A DNA stretch of 45,410 nucleotides from CAYQAJ01 sp964415245 (GTDB taxonomy: Bacteria; Planctomycetota; Planctomycetia; Pirellulales; Pirellulaceae): assembly GCA_964415245.1 (NCBI GenBank), contig CAYQAJ010000009.1, positions 1-45,410 on the forward strand, given 5' to 3'. The notes under the pieces are model-generated. The model was given only the letters and a program-made list of their open reading frames with translations, was not told the origin of the DNA and made no database searches. This document shows positions 44,677-45,410 of this stretch, in pieces (the first letter of the stretch is position 1; every line of letters begins with the position of its first letter). The translations under genes were made by a program, and so were the position numbers.

Positions 44677-44706
44677 ATCATAGGGTGGGATGGCGAGGTC
44701 ACGCAA
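44677..44706 (-). promoter_or_regulatory. Candidate promoter of the sugar-isomerase-like gene
   Basis: On the minus strand TTGCGT (44706-44701) and TATGAT (44682-44677) are 18 nt apart; matches to the sigma70 consensus are 4/6 and 5/6. The start would be near 44670, leaving a 5' leader of about 135 nt. Confidence 0.4.
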
Positions 44707-44799
44707 CTTGCGCGGTCGTAACGATATGCGGTTGTGAACCTTGCCGCTGCTTCGCATACTAATTAAGAGGCTTTCCGAATACGATTGCGGCGGACGGAG

Positions 44800-44868
44800 C
44801 CCTAACCCTCTCCCCGGAAGGAGAGGGAAACGGGCCGTCACCCTAACCCTCTCCCAGAGGGAGAGGGA
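44800..44868. repeat. Two tandem copies of the 'ccctaaccctctccc' repeat
   Basis: Copies at 44800-44828 and 44841-44868 each contain CCCTAACCCTCTCCC followed within a few bases by GAGAGGGA, forming small hairpins. They are related to the inverted copy at 25148-25179. Confidence 0.7.
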
Positions 44869-44976
44869 ATTCGACGACCCGCGCCGAACGAAACCCCCAG
44901 CCTTCCGGCCGGGGCCGTTCTCCCACGGACCTGCATCCGCCTAATTCGCCGAACTCAGCGCGGCCCGCCAGCGACC

Positions 44977-45410
44977 ATGTCCGACATATCCGAAGCCAAC
45001 TTGACGGCTGCCAAAGAGCCCGTGCCCGATCTTTCGGGTAGGCAGCTCGGCGACTACCGCCTGCTGCGGCGGCTGGGCCGGGGTGCCATGGCCGACGTCT
45101 ACCTGGCCGAGCAGAGCTCGTTGGGGCGGCAGGTGGCGTTCAAGGTGCTCAAACCGCACCTGGCCCGCGACACCACCTACGTGCGGCGATTCACCAACGA
45201 GGCCCGTTCGGCCGCCGCGTTGGTGCAGGCCAACATCGTGCAGATTCACGAAGTGGGCTGCATCGACGGCGTGCACTTCATCGCGCAGGAGTACGTCGCC
45301 GGGCTGAACCTGAAGCAGTGGATCATGCGTCATGGCGCGGTGAGCGCCGACGTGGCCGTGCGCATTCTTCGCCAGGTTGCCGCCGCGCTGCAAAAGGCCG
45401 GACAGCAGGG
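44977..45410 (+). CDS. Ser/Thr protein kinase (Hanks type), N-terminal part only
   Basis: The window ends 144 codons into this gene. The start MSDISEANLTAAKEP is followed by the kinase domain from about residue 25: glycine loop RLGRGAMADVYLAEQ (33-47) and the VAIK-type lysine in VAFKVLKPH (Lys57). The alphaC glutamate follows in RRFTNEARSAA, and the hinge is IAQEYVAGLNLKQWI. The catalytic loop lies beyond the edge. In place of the usual glycine in the third loop position it has GRGAMA, common in bacterial kinases. It begins directly with the kinase domain and lacks the 70-residue N-terminal module of the kinase at 6241-8394. Confidence 0.88.
   Translation, partial: MSDISEANLTAAKEPVPDLSGRQLGDYRLLRRLGRGAMADVYLAEQSSLGRQVAFKVLKPHLARDTTYVRRFTNEARSAAALVQANIVQIHEVGCIDGVHFIAQEYVAGLNLKQWIMRHGAVSADVAVRILRQVAAALQKAGQQ

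Larger units (their letters stand above)
44534..44976. other. Divergent intergenic region, 443 bp
   Basis: Lies between the minus-strand isomerase-like gene and the plus-strand kinase. It holds a candidate promoter for the former and two copies of a 'ccctaaccctctccc' repeat. The word 'cgcttcgggttacga' at about 44617-44633 recurs in related form at 42003-42053. No gene is seen. Confidence 0.5.

Overview
The window (about 63-65% GC by eye) reads as a chromosomal segment of a planctomycete, most likely of the Pirellulales type. The evidence is the set of lineage-typical families: two DUF1501 proteins, a PSCyt1/DUF1549/DUF1553 protein, PVC-type heme-binding proteins with CxxCH motifs, a ThuA-like protein, a Tat-exported Gfo/Idh/MocA oxidoreductase, a Tat-type sugar-phosphate isomerase-like protein, Hanks-type kinases with a planctomycete N-terminal module, an 'NPYESP' membrane protein, and dispersed palindromic intergenic repeats.

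Layout. 1-2548 (minus): DAHP synthase (aroF, 3' end cut by the window edge) behind a leader that has all the parts of a classical Phe/Trp attenuator, then a cupin and a MEMO1/AmmeMemoRadiSam-B protein. 2661-2786: a 126-bp nested palindrome. 2802-8394 (minus): an exported di-cytochrome protein with a degenerate peptidase-MA-like domain, an HELGH metalloprotease-like protein, and a transmembrane Ser/Thr kinase. 8914-11110 (plus): glutaredoxin-like protein, DUF2064 glycosyltransferase-like protein, glycine oxidase thiO. 11350-14512 (plus): three genes joined by 4-nt ATGA overlaps (FAD oxidoreductase, radical SAM protein, metallophosphoesterase lacking one whole metal site). 14809-17150: HEAT-type exported protein and a sterol-desaturase-family hydroxylase. 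17174-21148: two overlapping DUF488 genes plus a dual-OB-like gene, divergent from recQ. 21190-25103: tandem cyanophycinase-like protein (first copy inactive), formyltransferase, fatty-acid desaturase. 25516-44533: the planctomycete 'cytochrome/DUF1501/ThuA' gene set for exported redox or carbohydrate metabolism, interrupted by a 900-bp repeat-rich intergenic region and by a coupled gene pair that looks like a remodelled BrnT-type toxin/antitoxin remnant fused to a membrane protein and a GIY-YIG-like domain. The window ends inside a second protein kinase.

An assembly gap (100 N, 31658-31757) splits the DUF1549/DUF1553 gene. The 55 bases on either side are identical, so the gap looks like an unmerged contig overlap; removing 155 bases restores one open reading frame.

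Strongest candidate for something undescribed: the 25-codon leader peptide at 1129-1206 (minus) with a Phe-Trp-Phe-Phe-x-Phe run, followed by mutually exclusive hairpins and an intrinsic terminator, directly upstream of DAHP synthase. Second tier: the FAD/radical SAM/degenerate phosphoesterase cassette, the recQ/DUF488/dual-OB locus, and the chimeric toxin/antitoxin-like pair. All functions here are read from sequence motifs only; no database search was possible.
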